Positions 1 to 8,555 of a stretch of 64,000 nucleotides of DNA are shown piece by piece (positions within the stretch are counted from its first letter, which is position 1; each line of letters begins with the position of its first letter). The notes beneath the pieces are model-generated. The model had not been told where the DNA came from. It worked only from the letters and a program-made list of their open reading frames with translations, and did no database searches. A program made the translations under genes and the position numbers. This DNA comes from CAVQCJ01 sp963711005 (GTDB taxonomy: Bacteria; Actinomycetota; Actinomycetes; Prado026). Where the stretch lies: assembly GCA_963711005.1 (NCBI GenBank), contig CAVQCJ010000002.1:248001-312000 (forward strand). The letters are read 5' to 3'.

Positions 1-679
<679 letters not shown>

Positions 680-762
680 CGAGGGGATCTCCTTCGCTGC
701 GGAGCGACGCCGACCGGCGCCGGGACAGACGCCGGTCGGTCGGGCCGGACGGATCGACGGTA

Positions 763-781
763 CCCCGTCCGTCGGACGGGG
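763..781 (-). terminator. Perfect hairpin between clpP2 and clpX
   Basis: CCCCGTCC and GGACGGGG form an 8-bp perfect stem with a GTC loop. It has no clear U-tract, as is common in high-GC actinomycetes. It could be an attenuating terminator after clpP2 or a leader structure of clpX. Confidence 0.4.
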
Positions 782-810
782 GGACCGCCATTCGGTGGCG
801 CGTCGTGGCT

Positions 811-827
811 GTCCGCTGAGAGCGGAC
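811..827 (-). terminator. Perfect hairpin just after clpP2 stop
   Basis: GTCCGCT-GAG-AGCGGAC forms a 7-bp stem with a 3-base loop, 5 bases past the clpP2 stop. The position fits a transcript end or processing site. Together with the hairpin at 763-781 it gives a tandem pair. Confidence 0.4.
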
Positions 828-832
828 AGGCC

Positions 833-1474
833 TCAGACGGCGGCCGAGGCCTTGCGGGAAGGGATGACCTGGTCGACCAGGCCGTACTCCAGGGCGTCGT
901 CCGCGGTGAGGATCTTGTCCCGCTCGATGTCCTTCTGGATCTGGGCCACGTCGCGGCCGGTGTGCAGGGCCAGGATGCCCTCCATCTCGGCCCGCATCCG
1001 CAGGATCTCGTTGGCCTGGATCTCGATGTCCGAGCCCTGCCCGCCGCCCTCGGTGTACGGCTGGTGGATCAGGATCCGGGAGTGCGGCAGCGCGAACCGC
1101 TTGCCCGGCGACCCGGCGGCCAGCAGCACGGCGGCCGCCGAGGCGGCCTGGCCGAGGCAGACGGTGTGGATGTCCGGCTTGACGAACCGCATCGTGTCGT
1201 AGATGGCGGTCATGGCCGTGTACGAGCCGCCCGGGGAGTTGATGTAGATCTGGATGTCCCGGTCGGGGTCCATCGACTCCAGGCACAGCAGCTGCGCCAT
1301 GACGTCGTCCGCCGACGCGTCGTCGATCTGGACGCCGAGGAAGATGATCCGCTCCTCGAAGAGCTTCGCGTACGGGTTGTACTCGCGAAAGCCCTGCGCC
1401 GTCCGCTCGATGAAGTTGGGCAGGATGTAGCGCGCCTGCGGGGCGGGGGTCTGCAGCTGCGAGCGCTGGTCCAC
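833..1474 (-). CDS. clpP2: ClpP2, ATP-dependent Clp protease proteolytic subunit
   Basis: Serine peptidase subunit of 213 aa that forms one heptameric ring of the mixed ClpP1P2 tetradecamer, capped by ClpX or ClpC. The catalytic triad is visible as S112 (in CLGQAASAAAV), H137 (LIHQPY) and D186 (ERDKIL). The GTG start at 1474 follows the clpP1 stop by 28 bases, and the frame is intact. The reading frame also runs open upstream into clpP1 because of two shifts there, so an apparent 435-residue ClpP1-ClpP2 fusion is an artefact of those shifts. It should be co-transcribed with clpP1. Confidence 0.96.
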   Translation of the reverse strand: MDQRSQLQTPAPQARYILPNFIERTAQGFREYNPYAKLFEERIIFLGVQIDDASADDVMAQLLCLESMDPDRDIQIYINSPGGSYTAMTAIYDTMRFVKPDIHTVCLGQAASAAAVLLAAGSPGKRFALPHSRILIHQPYTEGGGQGSDIEIQANEILRMRAEMEGILALHTGRDVAQIQKDIERDKILTADDALEYGLVDQVIPSRKASAAV

Positions 1475-1502
1475 GGGGTGTCCTCTGCTTCTCTCGGTCG
1501 GT

Positions 1503-2140
1503 TCAGGAGCCGACGCCGCCGCCGGCGACCTCGCGGGCGCTGGTGACGACGTGGTCGACGAATCCGTAGTCCTTGGCGCCCTCGGCGTCGAACCAGCGGT
1601 CGCGGTCGGAGTCGGCCTCGATGGTGTCGCAGCTCCTGGCCGGTGTGCTGGGCGATCAGCTGGGCCAGGCGCTTCTTCGTGAACAGCATCTGCTCGGCCT
1701 GGATCTTGATGTCCGAGGCCGTGCCGCCGAGACCGCCGGACGGCTGGTGCATCATGATCCGCGCGTTGCGGAGTGGCGTACCGCTTGCCCTTCTCGCCGG
1801 CCGAGAGCAGGAACTGCCCCATCGAGGCCGCCAGCCCCATCGCCACCGTCGCGACGTCGCTCTTGACGAACTGCATCGTGTCGTAGATGGCCAGGCCGGC
1901 CGAGACCGAGCCGCCCGGGGAGTTGATGTAGAGCCAGATGTCCCGGCCCGGGTCCTCGGCGTCCAGCAGCAGCATCTGCGCGCAGATCGCGTTCGCGTTG
2001 GTGTCCTCGACCACCGAGCCGAGGAAGATGATCCGCTCGCGCAGCAGCCGCTGGTAGACGGAGTCGTCCAGACCCATCCCGGAGCCCTGCGGTGCACGGG
2101 CGGTCGGGACCGTCAGGCCCGGCGTCTCGAGGTGCGTCAC
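1503..2140 (-). CDS. clpP1: ClpP1, Clp protease proteolytic subunit, interrupted by two frameshifts
   Basis: First peptidase subunit of the ClpP1P2 core. Correcting two single-base insertions (near 1774, after GKRYA, and near 1629, after HTGQEL) gives a continuous 211-residue protein. Its triad is S106 (MGLAASMGQ), H131 (MMHQP) and D180 (DSDRDRW), and it ends in VTSAREVAGGGVGS. All residues on either side of the shifts match the family. The start is GTG at 2140, with a purine-rich AAGGGTGG upstream. Actinomycete clpP1P2 is usually essential, so I read the shifts as probable sequence errors and not gene loss. Confidence 0.9.
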
Positions 2141-2245
2141 GACTGTCCACCCTTCTCGGAGCTACTCGTCTCGCAGCGTCACGTGTTTGCGAGTTGCACG
2201 GACCCTAACGCGACGGCACCCCCCGACCATCCGGCGACCGAGGGG

Positions 2246-2263
2246 TGTTCGCTGAGGGGGTAA
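2246..2263 (-). promoter_or_regulatory. Candidate ClgR-type operator upstream of clpP1
   Basis: TGTTCGCTGAGGGGGTAA lies about 106 bases before the clpP1 start. It resembles the pseudo-palindromic ClgR box (CGC-Y-N-A-N-R-GCG core) that activates clpP operons in corynebacteria, streptomycetes and mycobacteria. The left half-site is exact and the right half has GGG in place of GCG. The site is suggestive only. Confidence 0.35.
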
Positions 2264-2271
2264 CGGCCGGC

Positions 2272-3556
2272 TCAGGCCGGCTGGGACAGCACCTGGTCGT
2301 TCCGCAGCGACTCCAGGTCCACCGGGTTCCCGGACTCGTCGGTGACCGTGGCGGCCTGCAGGACCTGGGCCAGCGCCTTGGCCCGCACCACCTCGCCGAT
2401 CACCGCGGGGATCTGGCCGGACGCGACGATCTGGTCGGCGAAGTCGTCGGGGGTCATGCCGTAGCGGGAGGCGTTGCGGACGATGTACTCCGACAGCTCG
2501 CCCTCGCCGACGGACAGCTCCTCCTTGGCCGCGATCGCGTCCAGGACGAACTGCGCGGTGAGCGCCTCACGGGCCTGCTTCTCGAACTCGGCCTTGTGCT
2601 CCTCGTCGCCGTGCCCGTCGTCGAAGTGGTCGGCCAGCTGGGCCTCGACGAGCCGGTCCGGCAACGGCACCTCGACCTTGGACAGCAGCGACTCCAGGAC
2701 CTTGTCGCGGGCCTGGACGCCCTGCTGGAGCTTCTTGACCGCCTCGAGGCGGCGGCGCAGGTCCGCCTCGAGCTCGGCGAGCGTGTCGAACTCGCTGGCC
2801 AGCTGGGCGAAGTCGTCGTCCAGCGCCGGCAGCTCGCGCTCGCGCACCGACTGCACCGTGACGGTCACGTCGACGTCGTGGTCGGTGTGCTCACCGGCCC
2901 GCAGCGGGGTGCGCAGGTCGGCCGACTCGGTCGCGGACATCCCGACCAGCACCTCGTCCAGCCCGTCCAGGAACTGCCCGCTGCCCACCTCGTACGACAG
3001 GCCGCTGGCTGACGCGTCCTCGATCGGCTCGCCCTCGTCCGCCGCGGACAGGTCGATCATCACGAAGTCGCCGTCGGCGACCGGCCGGTCGACCACCGTC
3101 AGGGAGGCGAACCGGGCCTGCAGGCTGCGCAGCTGCTCGGCGACGTCCTCGTCGCTGACCGTCGGCGTCGTCGACCGTCACCGGGATCCCGGTGTAGTCG
3201 GGCAGCTCGATCTCCGGGCGGACGTCCACCTCGGCCGTGAACGTCAGGTCGGCGCCGTCCTCGACCGGGGTGACGTCGAGCTCGGGCTGGCCCAGCGGCT
3301 TGACCTTGTGCTCGTCGACGGCCGCGTTGTACGCCTTCGGGAGGTGCTCGTTGACGGCCTCCTCGAGGACCACTCCGCGCCCGACCCGCTGGTCGATCAC
3401 CATCGCCGGGACCCGGCCCTTGCGGAAGCCGGGGATGCTGATCTGCGCGGCGATCCGCTTGTAGGCGGAGTCGAGGCTCGGCTTGAGCTCGGAGAACGGC
3501 ACCTCGACGGTGAGCCGGACCCGGGTGGGGTTCAGGGTCTCGACGGAGCTCTTCAC
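2272..3556 (-). CDS. tig: Trigger factor, interrupted by one frameshift
   Basis: Ribosome-bound chaperone with peptidyl-prolyl isomerase activity that meets nascent chains at the exit tunnel. Removing one base near 3160 (VDDAD|VSDEDVAEQL) gives 427 aa, the usual length. The N-terminal ribosome-binding domain carries the GFRKGRVP signature near residue 45. The FKBP-type domain follows (about 150-240), then the helical C-terminal arms with long Glu/Leu-rich segments. The start is GTG at 3556. It sits between tRNA-Pro and the clp genes, the conserved actinobacterial order. Confidence 0.95.
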
Positions 3557-3601
3557 GGTCGTGCGACTCCTCGCGAAAGGGTGGGGAAGGTGGGGTTCTG
3601 G

Positions 3602-3674
3602 TCGGGGCGGGGAGAGTCGAACTCCCGATCTCCTGCCCCCAAAGCAGGCGCGCTGGCCACTACGCTACGCCCCG
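3602..3674 (-). tRNA. tRNA-Pro (anticodon TGG)
   Basis: A full cloverleaf can be folded on the minus strand. The acceptor stem is CGGGGCG/CGCCCCG with discriminator A, the anticodon stem is CCTGC/GCAGG, the loop TTTGGGG gives anticodon UGG, and the T-arm is GGGAG-TTCGACT-CTCCC. It is 73 nt with no encoded CCA. It lies 45 bases upstream of tig. Confidence 0.95.
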
Positions 3675-3709
3675 AAGTGGCGCCGGTCGGACGCCCGTAG
3701 CGTAGTCGG

Positions 3710-4390
3710 TCAGAGGGCGACGTCGGTCGCGCGGGCCTGCGCCCCGCAGCCGAACGACCGGCCCAGAGCGGTCATCGCAGCGACTACGGCGGTCTCCCCC
3801 GGCGACGGGGCCGCCGCCGTGGCAGCGTCGGCGCGCAGCCCGTCCAGGGCCAGGCTCACGAACCGCGCCGAAGCGCTGGACGCGTGGTCGGCGGTGCGCC
3901 GCACCAGGCCGGCGTTCGCCATCAGCAGCAGCACGAGGTCCTCCGGCGCGTAGTCGGCCCGGAGCGCTCCGGCCGCCTTGGCCCGGTCGACCAGCCGGAC
4001 GAAGCCGACGTACGCCTGCGCGCGCAGCTCCTCCAGCTCCGGGGCGCCGGTCGGCCGGGTCGTCAGGAGGTCGGCGAGGCCGCGGTCCGCCGACTGCAGG
4101 CCGCAGACGAAGCAGACGTAGTCGCGGAAGCCGCTCCACGGGTCGGGGTCGTCCAGCGAGCGGTGCATGACCGCGAGGACGTCGCGCAGTGTGTCCGCGA
4201 ACAACGCCGCCACCAGGTCGTGCCGGGAGGGGAAGCGCCGGTAGAGCGTGGCGTTGCCCACGCCGGCGCGCCGCGCGATCTCGTCGAGCGGGGCGTCGAG
4301 CCCGCGCTCACCGAACACCTCGCGGGCGGCGGCCACCAGCGCCAGCCGGTTGCGCTCCGCGTCGGCGCGCAGGACCGGCTGGCAGGACAT
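3710..4390 (-). CDS. TetR family transcriptional regulator
   Basis: Dimeric repressor of 226 aa. The N-terminal helix-turn-helix (residues about 14-60, DEIARRAGVGNATLYRRFPS) is canonical TetR. The C-terminal part is helical and resembles the regulators usually paired with short-chain or quinone oxidoreductases. The ATG start at 4390 gives MSCQPVLRADAERNR. It is divergent from the MDR oxidoreductase at 4529, which is the likely target. The 138-base gap holds candidate operators and a hexanucleotide repeat. The ligand cannot be inferred. Confidence 0.92.
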   Translation of the reverse strand: MSCQPVLRADAERNRLALVAAAREVFGERGLDAPLDEIARRAGVGNATLYRRFPSRHDLVAALFADTLRDVLAVMHRSLDDPDPWSGFRDYVCFVCGLQSADRGLADLLTTRPTGAPELEELRAQAYVGFVRLVDRAKAAGALRADYAPEDLVLLLMANAGLVRRTADHASSASARFVSLALDGLRADAATAAAPSPGETAVVAAMTALGRSFGCGAQARATDVAL

Positions 4391-4414
4391 CGAGCTAGCG
4401 TAGCCGAAGTGGGG

Positions 4415-4433
4415 AGCACTCCACGCTTGTGCT
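4415..4433. promoter_or_regulatory. Candidate TetR operator
   Basis: AGCAC and GTGCT form a perfect inverted repeat around a 9-base centre, 25 bases upstream of the TetR start. An overlapping imperfect palindrome (GTGGGGAG/CACTCCAC, 4410-4425, 12 of 16 positions symmetric) and two GCTAGCG copies (4394-4400, 4432-4438) lie beside it. The position fits auto-repression and control of the divergent oxidoreductase. Confidence 0.4.
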
Positions 4434-4485
4434 AGCGTCGCGCAGGTAATCGGGGATGGCTCCCCGTTTCTCTCCGACCCCCGAC

Positions 4486-4514
4486 AGACCCAGACCCAGA
4501 CCCAGACCCAGACC
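4486..4514. repeat. Hexanucleotide tandem repeat (AGACCC)x4.8
   Basis: Four perfect copies of AGACCC plus AGACC lie in the 5' leader of the oxidoreductase, ending 14 bases before its ATG. Copy number could vary by slippage and change promoter or leader spacing. Confidence 0.85.
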
Positions 4515-4528
4515 TTGGAGTGATCAGG

Positions 4529-5464
4529 ATGCGCGCGCTCGCCATCGCCGACCGGGAGTCCAAGCCCGCCGTGCAGGAGGTCCCGAACGGGGCGCCGGGT
4601 CCCGGGCAGGTCCAGGTGGCGGTCGAGGCCGCTTCCGTCAACGGCATCGACGCCTTCGCCGCGGCCGGCTACCTCTGGGACGTCATGCCGCACACGTTCC
4701 CGGTGGTGCTGGGCCGTGACTTCGCCGGCACTGTCTCGGCCGTCGGTGCCGGCGCCGACGCCGACGGCTGGGCGGTCGGCGACCGGGTGCTCGGGGTGGT
4801 GACCTCGCTCGAGCTCGGCAGCGGGGCGATCGCCGAGTCGGTGACTGCCGACGCGCACATCCTGGTCGCGGTGCCGGACCGGGTCACGAGCGCGCAGGCC
4901 GCCGCGGTCGGGCTCGCGGGGGCCACCGCCGCAGCGCTGGTGCAGGCGGTCGACCCCGGCAAGGAGGACGTGGTGCTGGTCAGTGGGGCCACCGGCGGGG
5001 TCGGCGCCCTCGCGCTCCAGCTCGTCGGGGCCACCGGCGCCCGGGTCCTGGCCACGGCCCGACCGGGGGCCGGTTCCGACTTCGTCCGCACCCTCGGCGC
5101 CGACGACGTCGTCGACCACACCGGCGACCTGACGGCCGCGGTGCGGGCAGTGGCTCCCGACGGCGTGGACGCGGTGCTGCACCTGGCCGGCGACGCGAGC
5201 GTGCTGGGCGCCCTGCTGCGACCCGGCGGCCGGTTCGCGTCGTCCCTGGGCGCGACTGCGGAGCAGATCGGTCGGGACGACATCACCGTCACCCCGGTGA
5301 TGGCCGACTCGAGCGCCACCACCTTGCGGCACCTGCTCGACTCGGTCGCGGACGGGACCCTGTCCGTTCCCATCCACCACACGTACGCCCTGGCCGACGC
5401 AACCGCCGCGATCGCCGACTTCGGTGCGCCCAAGCTCGGCAAGCTCGTCGTCACCAACCCCTGA
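4529..5464 (+). CDS. NADP-dependent MDR-family oxidoreductase (quinone reductase-like)
   Basis: Zinc-independent medium-chain reductase, 311 aa, probably reducing quinones or enones with NADPH. The N-terminal GroES-like domain includes FPVVLGRDFAGTVSAVG. The Rossmann domain has the VSGATGGVGALALQL loop near residue 155. The zinc ligands of alcohol dehydrogenases are absent. I prefer ATG 4529 over GTG 4520 because GGAG at 4517 is correctly spaced from the former. It is divergent from, and likely repressed by, the TetR at 3710. The substrate is unknown. Confidence 0.9.
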   Translation: MRALAIADRESKPAVQEVPNGAPGPGQVQVAVEAASVNGIDAFAAAGYLWDVMPHTFPVVLGRDFAGTVSAVGAGADADGWAVGDRVLGVVTSLELGSGAIAESVTADAHILVAVPDRVTSAQAAAVGLAGATAAALVQAVDPGKEDVVLVSGATGGVGALALQLVGATGARVLATARPGAGSDFVRTLGADDVVDHTGDLTAAVRAVAPDGVDAVLHLAGDASVLGALLRPGGRFASSLGATAEQIGRDDITVTPVMADSSATTLRHLLDSVADGTLSVPIHHTYALADATAAIADFGAPKLGKLVVTNP

Positions 5465-5538
5465 GGCCCGGGGGTGCTGCTGCTCGCGGCCGGACGCGCG
5501 ACCGGCGGGCGCCGGCCCGGCTCCGGTACCGTTGCGGC

Positions 5539-5553
5539 GCCTCCTGTGGAGGC
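5539..5553 (+). terminator. Hairpin between oxidoreductase and tRNA-Gly
   Basis: GCCTCC-TGT-GGAGGC is a perfect 6-bp stem ending 3 bases before the tRNA-Gly 5' end. It could end the oxidoreductase transcript or mark a processing site. Confidence 0.4.
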
Positions 5554-5556
5554 TCC

Positions 5557-5630
5557 GCGGGTGTAGCTCAATGGCAGAGCCCCAGCCTTCCAAGCTGGCC
5601 ATGCCGGTTCGATCCCGGTCACCCGCTCCA
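5557..5630 (+). tRNA. tRNA-Gly (anticodon TCC)
   Basis: Complete cloverleaf with an encoded CCA. The acceptor is GCGGGTG/CACCCGC with discriminator T, the D-arm is GCTC/GAGC, the anticodon stem is CCAGC/GCTGG with loop CTTCCAA (UCC), and the T-arm is GCCGG-TTCGATC-CCGGT. Confidence 0.96.
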
Positions 5631-5644
5631 CCGTGGAGACCCCT

Positions 5645-5658
5645 GTCGCAGCGGCGAC
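5645..5658. terminator. Hairpin between convergent tRNA-Gly and ABC permease
   Basis: GTCGC-AGCG-GCGAC lies 5 bases past the permease stop and 14 bases past the tRNA. It could act on either strand. A second stem, CTCCA-CCG-TGGAG (5626-5638), overlaps the tRNA CCA end. Confidence 0.4.
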
Positions 5659-5662
5659 CTGC

Positions 5663-6423
5663 CTACGCGATCTTGCGCTGGTACGTGGTCATTGCGAGGG
5701 CGTACGCGACGACCAGGATGCCGAGGCACCAGGCGAGGGCGACCCAGATGTCGCTGCTGACCGGCTGCTGCGTGTACAAGTCGCGGATCGCGTCGACGAT
5801 GGGCGTCACCGGCTGGTTCTCGGCGAAGGCGCGCACCGGGCCGGGCATGGTGGCGGTGAGGACGAACGCCGAGCTGATGAACGGCAGGAAGATGAGCGGG
5901 TAGGAGAACGCGCTTGCGCCGTCCACGGTCTTCGCGGACAGACCGGCGATGACGGCGAGCCAGGTCAACGCCAGGGTGAACAGGATCAGGATGCCGGTGA
6001 CCGCGAGCCATGCCAGCACTCCCGCCCCCGAGCGAAAGCCCATGAGGAGGGCGACGAGCACGACGACCACGAGCGAGACCAGGCTGGCGACCAGCGAGGT
6101 CAGCACGTGCGCCCAGAGCACGGACGACCGTGCGATCGGCATGGACTGGAAGCGCTCGAAGATGCCGCTCTTCATGTCCATGAAGAGCCGGAAGGCGGTG
6201 TAGGAGATGCTCGTGGCGATCGTGATGAGCAGGATGCCGGGCAGCAGGTAGTTCACGTACGGACCGACCCTGAGCTGATCGCGCCGCCGAACACGTAGAC
6301 GAACAGCAGCATGAACGCGATCGGCATGATCGTGGTCGTGATGATGGTGTCCGGGCTGCGCGTGATGTGCCGCAGCGATCGTCCGGTCAGGACGGCGGTG
6401 TCGCCGAAGAAGTGCCTGGTCAT
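5663..6423 (-). CDS. ABC-2 type transporter permease, one frameshift
   Basis: Membrane subunit of a drug-type ABC exporter (DrrB-like ABC-2 family). Restoring one missing base near 6265 joins MTRHFFGDTAVLTGRSLRH and VFGGAISSGS to YVNYLLPGILLITIATS. The result is 253 aa with about six hydrophobic segments and the family motif near residue 100-130 (FMDMKSGIFERFQSMPI). The ATG start at 6423 overlaps the ATPase stop by ATGA, so the two subunits are translationally coupled and should assemble 1:1. Without correction only a 170-residue C-terminal part would remain. Confidence 0.88.
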
Positions 6424-7242
6424 CGCTGTTCCTCACTCGTGGGTGCCATGCCGCGGTCATCCCCGGCGTCGCCGTCCGTGCCGTCGGCGCCGACGATGGC
6501 GAGGAAGACGTCCTCGAGCGTCGGCTGCTTCTCGACGTACTCGACCTTGGCGGGTGGGAGGAGCTGCTTCAGCTCGGCGAGCGTGCCGTTGGCGATGATC
6601 CGTCCCTCGTGGAGGATCGCGATCCGGTCGGCGAGCTGTTCGGCCTCGTCCAGGTACTGCGTGGTGAGCAGCACCGTCGTGCCCTGTCCGGCAAGGTCTT
6701 TGACGCTGTTCCACACTTCGATGCGGGACTGAGGGTCGAGCCCGCTGGTCGGTTCGTCCAGGAAGATCACCGGCGCGATTGCCGATGAGGCTCATGGCGA
6801 TGTCCAGGCGGCGGCGCATGCCGCCGGAGTAGGTCGCCACCCTCCGCTGCGCCGCGTCGGTGAGCTGGAAGCGGGCCAGCAGGTCATCCGCGATCTGGCC
6901 CGCGTCCTTGAGGTGCCGCAGCCGAGCCATCAGGATCAGGTTCTCTCGCCCGGTGAGGATCTCGTCCACGGCCGCGAACTGCCCGGTGAGGCTGATCGAC
7001 TCCCGCACGTCCGCCGGTTGCGTGACGACGTCGAAGCCGGCGACGGTGACCGTCCCCGCGTCGGGTTTGAGCAGCGTGGACAGGATCTTCACGACGGTGG
7101 TCTTGCCTGCGCCGTTGGAACCGAGCAGGGCGAAGATGCTGCCCGGCGCCACGTCGAAGTCCACGCCGCGCAGCACGCGCAGCTCCTTGTACGACTTCTC
7201 GAGCCCCTGCACGTGGATCGCCGGGGCGCGCCGCGTTGTCAT
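6420..7242 (-). CDS. ABC transporter ATP-binding protein (DrrA-like), one frameshift
   Basis: Cytoplasmic ATPase that drives the exporter permease encoded next to it. Removing one base near 6777 gives 273 aa. Walker A is GSNGAGKTT (about 42), the Q-loop lies in SLTGQFAAVDE, the signature is YSGGMRRRLD, Walker B is VIFLDEPTSGLDP and the switch region is LLTTQYLDEAEQLAD. The shift falls just before Walker B. The start ATG 7242 overlaps the DUF1048 stop (ATGA). The family exports drugs or other hydrophobic compounds, and the substrate here is unknown. Confidence 0.9.
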
Positions 7243-7631
7243 CGGGATGCTCCTCGGTCGCCGGGGTCCTGTGCCTCGGCGCTCTCGATGGCGCTGGTCA
7301 GCCGCTCCCGCTCCCGGGTGACGTACCCGCCCTTCGTGTAGTTCGCGACCAACGCCTCCACGAACTCGACCGGGTCGTCTCCGACGATGTCGCGGATCGG
7401 CGTGCCGTCGGCCGCGGCCCGTTCGAACAGGTCGGCGACGTCTTCGAGCAACGAACCGGCGCTGTCGGCATCCATCGGCCCGAAGTACATGAGGTACCGC
7501 TCGATGGCGTCGACCGCGCCGCGATAGTTCGGGGGAAGCTGTCGAACGCGCGCCTTGTACGCCCGCCACCGCTTCTTGGGGCCGATCACCTTGGAGATGA
7601 AGCCGCCCGTTTCTCGGTCAGACATGGTCAT
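7239..7631 (-). CDS. DUF1048 family protein
   Basis: Small cytoplasmic helical protein of 130 aa. It matches the DUF1048 pattern: a FISKVIGPKKRWRAYKARVRQLP start, a YxxYF-type middle and FVEALVANY towards the C-terminus. Such proteins are regularly encoded between PadR regulators and ABC-2 exporters. Their molecular role is not known to me. It overlaps both PadR and the ATPase by ATGA. A second in-frame ATG at 7625 has better spacing from GGAGG, so the protein may start two residues later. Confidence 0.85.
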   Translation of the reverse strand: MTMSDRETGGFISKVIGPKKRWRAYKARVRQLPPNYRGAVDAIERYLMYFGPMDADSAGSLLEDVADLFERAAADGTPIRDIVGDDPVEFVEALVANYTKGGYVTRERERLTSAIESAEAQDPGDRGASR

Positions 7632-7957
7632 CTGCCTCCTTCATGGAGCTGTTCAAGTCGTTCTGCGAGGAAGCTCCAGGTCTTCCAGAAGTCCTCGAGG
7701 TACGCCTGTCCCTGAGCGTTGAGGGAGTAGACCTTGCGCGGCGGCCCCTTCTCGGAGGGAACCTTCTCCACGTCGACGAGGCCGCGCTGCTCGATCCTGA
7801 TCAGCAGCGCGTAGACGGTCCCTTCGGCGATGTCGGAGAAGCCCTTCTCCCGCAGCCATGCCGTGATCTCGTAGCCGTACGCGGGCCGGCCGGACAAGAT
7901 CGCCAGGACGATGCCCTCCAGCGTCCCCTTGAGCATCTCCGTCACCTGCTTGCCCAA
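7628..7957 (-). CDS. PadR family transcriptional regulator
   Basis: Winged-helix regulator of 109 aa (MGKQVTEMLKGTLEGIVLAIL...GYEITAWLREKGF...EGTVYALLIRIEQRGLV), the short form without a long C-terminal domain. The start is TTG at 7957, supported by GGAGGAGG six bases upstream; no ATG or GTG in frame fits better. It heads the cassette with DUF1048 and the ABC exporter, all with overlapping ends, so it probably represses its own efflux operon and is released by the exported compound. Confidence 0.92.
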   Translation of the reverse strand: MGKQVTEMLKGTLEGIVLAILSGRPAYGYEITAWLREKGFSDIAEGTVYALLIRIEQRGLVDVEKVPSEKGPPRKVYSLNAQGQAYLEDFWKTWSFLAERLEQLHEGGR

Positions 7958-7977
7958 GGAACACCTCCTCCGGTCAC

Positions 7978-8025
7978 CTACTCAGTGTTGCTGACTACCA
8001 GTAGATAGTAACGCTAAATAGTCAC
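7978..8025 (-). promoter_or_regulatory. AT-rich promoter/operator region of the PadR efflux operon
   Basis: This is a locally AT-rich island in a very GC-rich neighbourhood, just upstream of the PadR ribosome site. It contains the short palindrome CTAC-CA-GTAG (7995-8004) and outer arms CTACT/AGTAG (7978-7982, 8000-8004). It is a likely core promoter with a PadR site. The rest of the gap (8026-8237) shows no gene. Confidence 0.5.
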
Positions 8026-8237
8026 GGGCGCAAGCCACGGCCGAGGAAGCAACGGCGAGCCCCCGGCTGAACCGATCTCGCGCGTCCTCACCTCAACGCG
8101 TCATCACCTCGATCAGCACACGTGACGATGCCCGCTCATCACAACCCCTCCTACGTTTCGGGCGAACCACCGGACCACCGAAAGTGCCCGACGACGGCCG
8201 AGATCCAGCCGAGCGAGCACCAGCAAAGGGGAACCCC

Positions 8238-8528
8238 ATGAGCGGCACCTCGACCCGCCGGCAGCCGGAGCCGGGACGGTACGAGATCCGCGCCAAGGGG
8301 CACCTCGACCCTCGTTGGGCCGCCTGGTTCGACGGACTGAGCCTCACCCGCGAGCCGGACGGCACCACCGTCATCCACGGCCCCGTGCTCGACCAGGCCG
8401 CGCTGTACGGCCTGCTGCTGAAGCTGCGGGACCTGGGCCTGCCGCTGGTCTCTGTCACTCCGATCGCTGTCACTCAGATCGCTGTCACTCGCGTTGCAGC
8501 CGATCTGCCCACCAGCGATCCCCGATAG
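8238..8528 (+). CDS. Small conserved actinobacterial protein of unknown function
   Basis: Protein of 96 aa: GRYEIRAKGHLDPRWAAWFDGL followed by a strand-rich HGPVLDQAALYGLLLKLRDLGLPL. I recognise this as a recurrent small actinobacterial family, often annotated hypothetical, but know no function. ATG 8238 follows an AAAGGGGA ribosome site. The C-terminus is extended by a three-copy 15-nt repeat encoding (S/A)VT-x-I/V units. It is followed after 27 bases by the DUF4386 membrane protein and is probably co-transcribed with it. Confidence 0.8.
   Translation: MSGTSTRRQPEPGRYEIRAKGHLDPRWAAWFDGLSLTREPDGTTVIHGPVLDQAALYGLLLKLRDLGLPLVSVTPIAVTQIAVTRVAADLPTSDPR
8452..8496 (+). repeat. 15-nt in-frame tandem repeat, three copies
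   Basis: The unit ctgtcactcNgatcg occurs at 8452, 8467 and 8482, with the last copy diverged. It keeps frame inside the 3' end of the small protein gene and adds SVTPIAVTQIAVT. Confidence 0.85.
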
Positions 8529-8555
8529 CCCACCCACCCTCGAAGGAGCACCGAC

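Noticed and set aside
833..2140. Single 435-residue ClpP1-ClpP2 fusion
   Set aside because: The C-terminal half of ClpP1 exists in the other frames, and two single-base corrections restore two separate genes with normal starts and stops.
4486..4514. CRISPR-type repeat array
   Set aside because: Hexamer units with no spacers and no cas genes; it is a simple tandem repeat.
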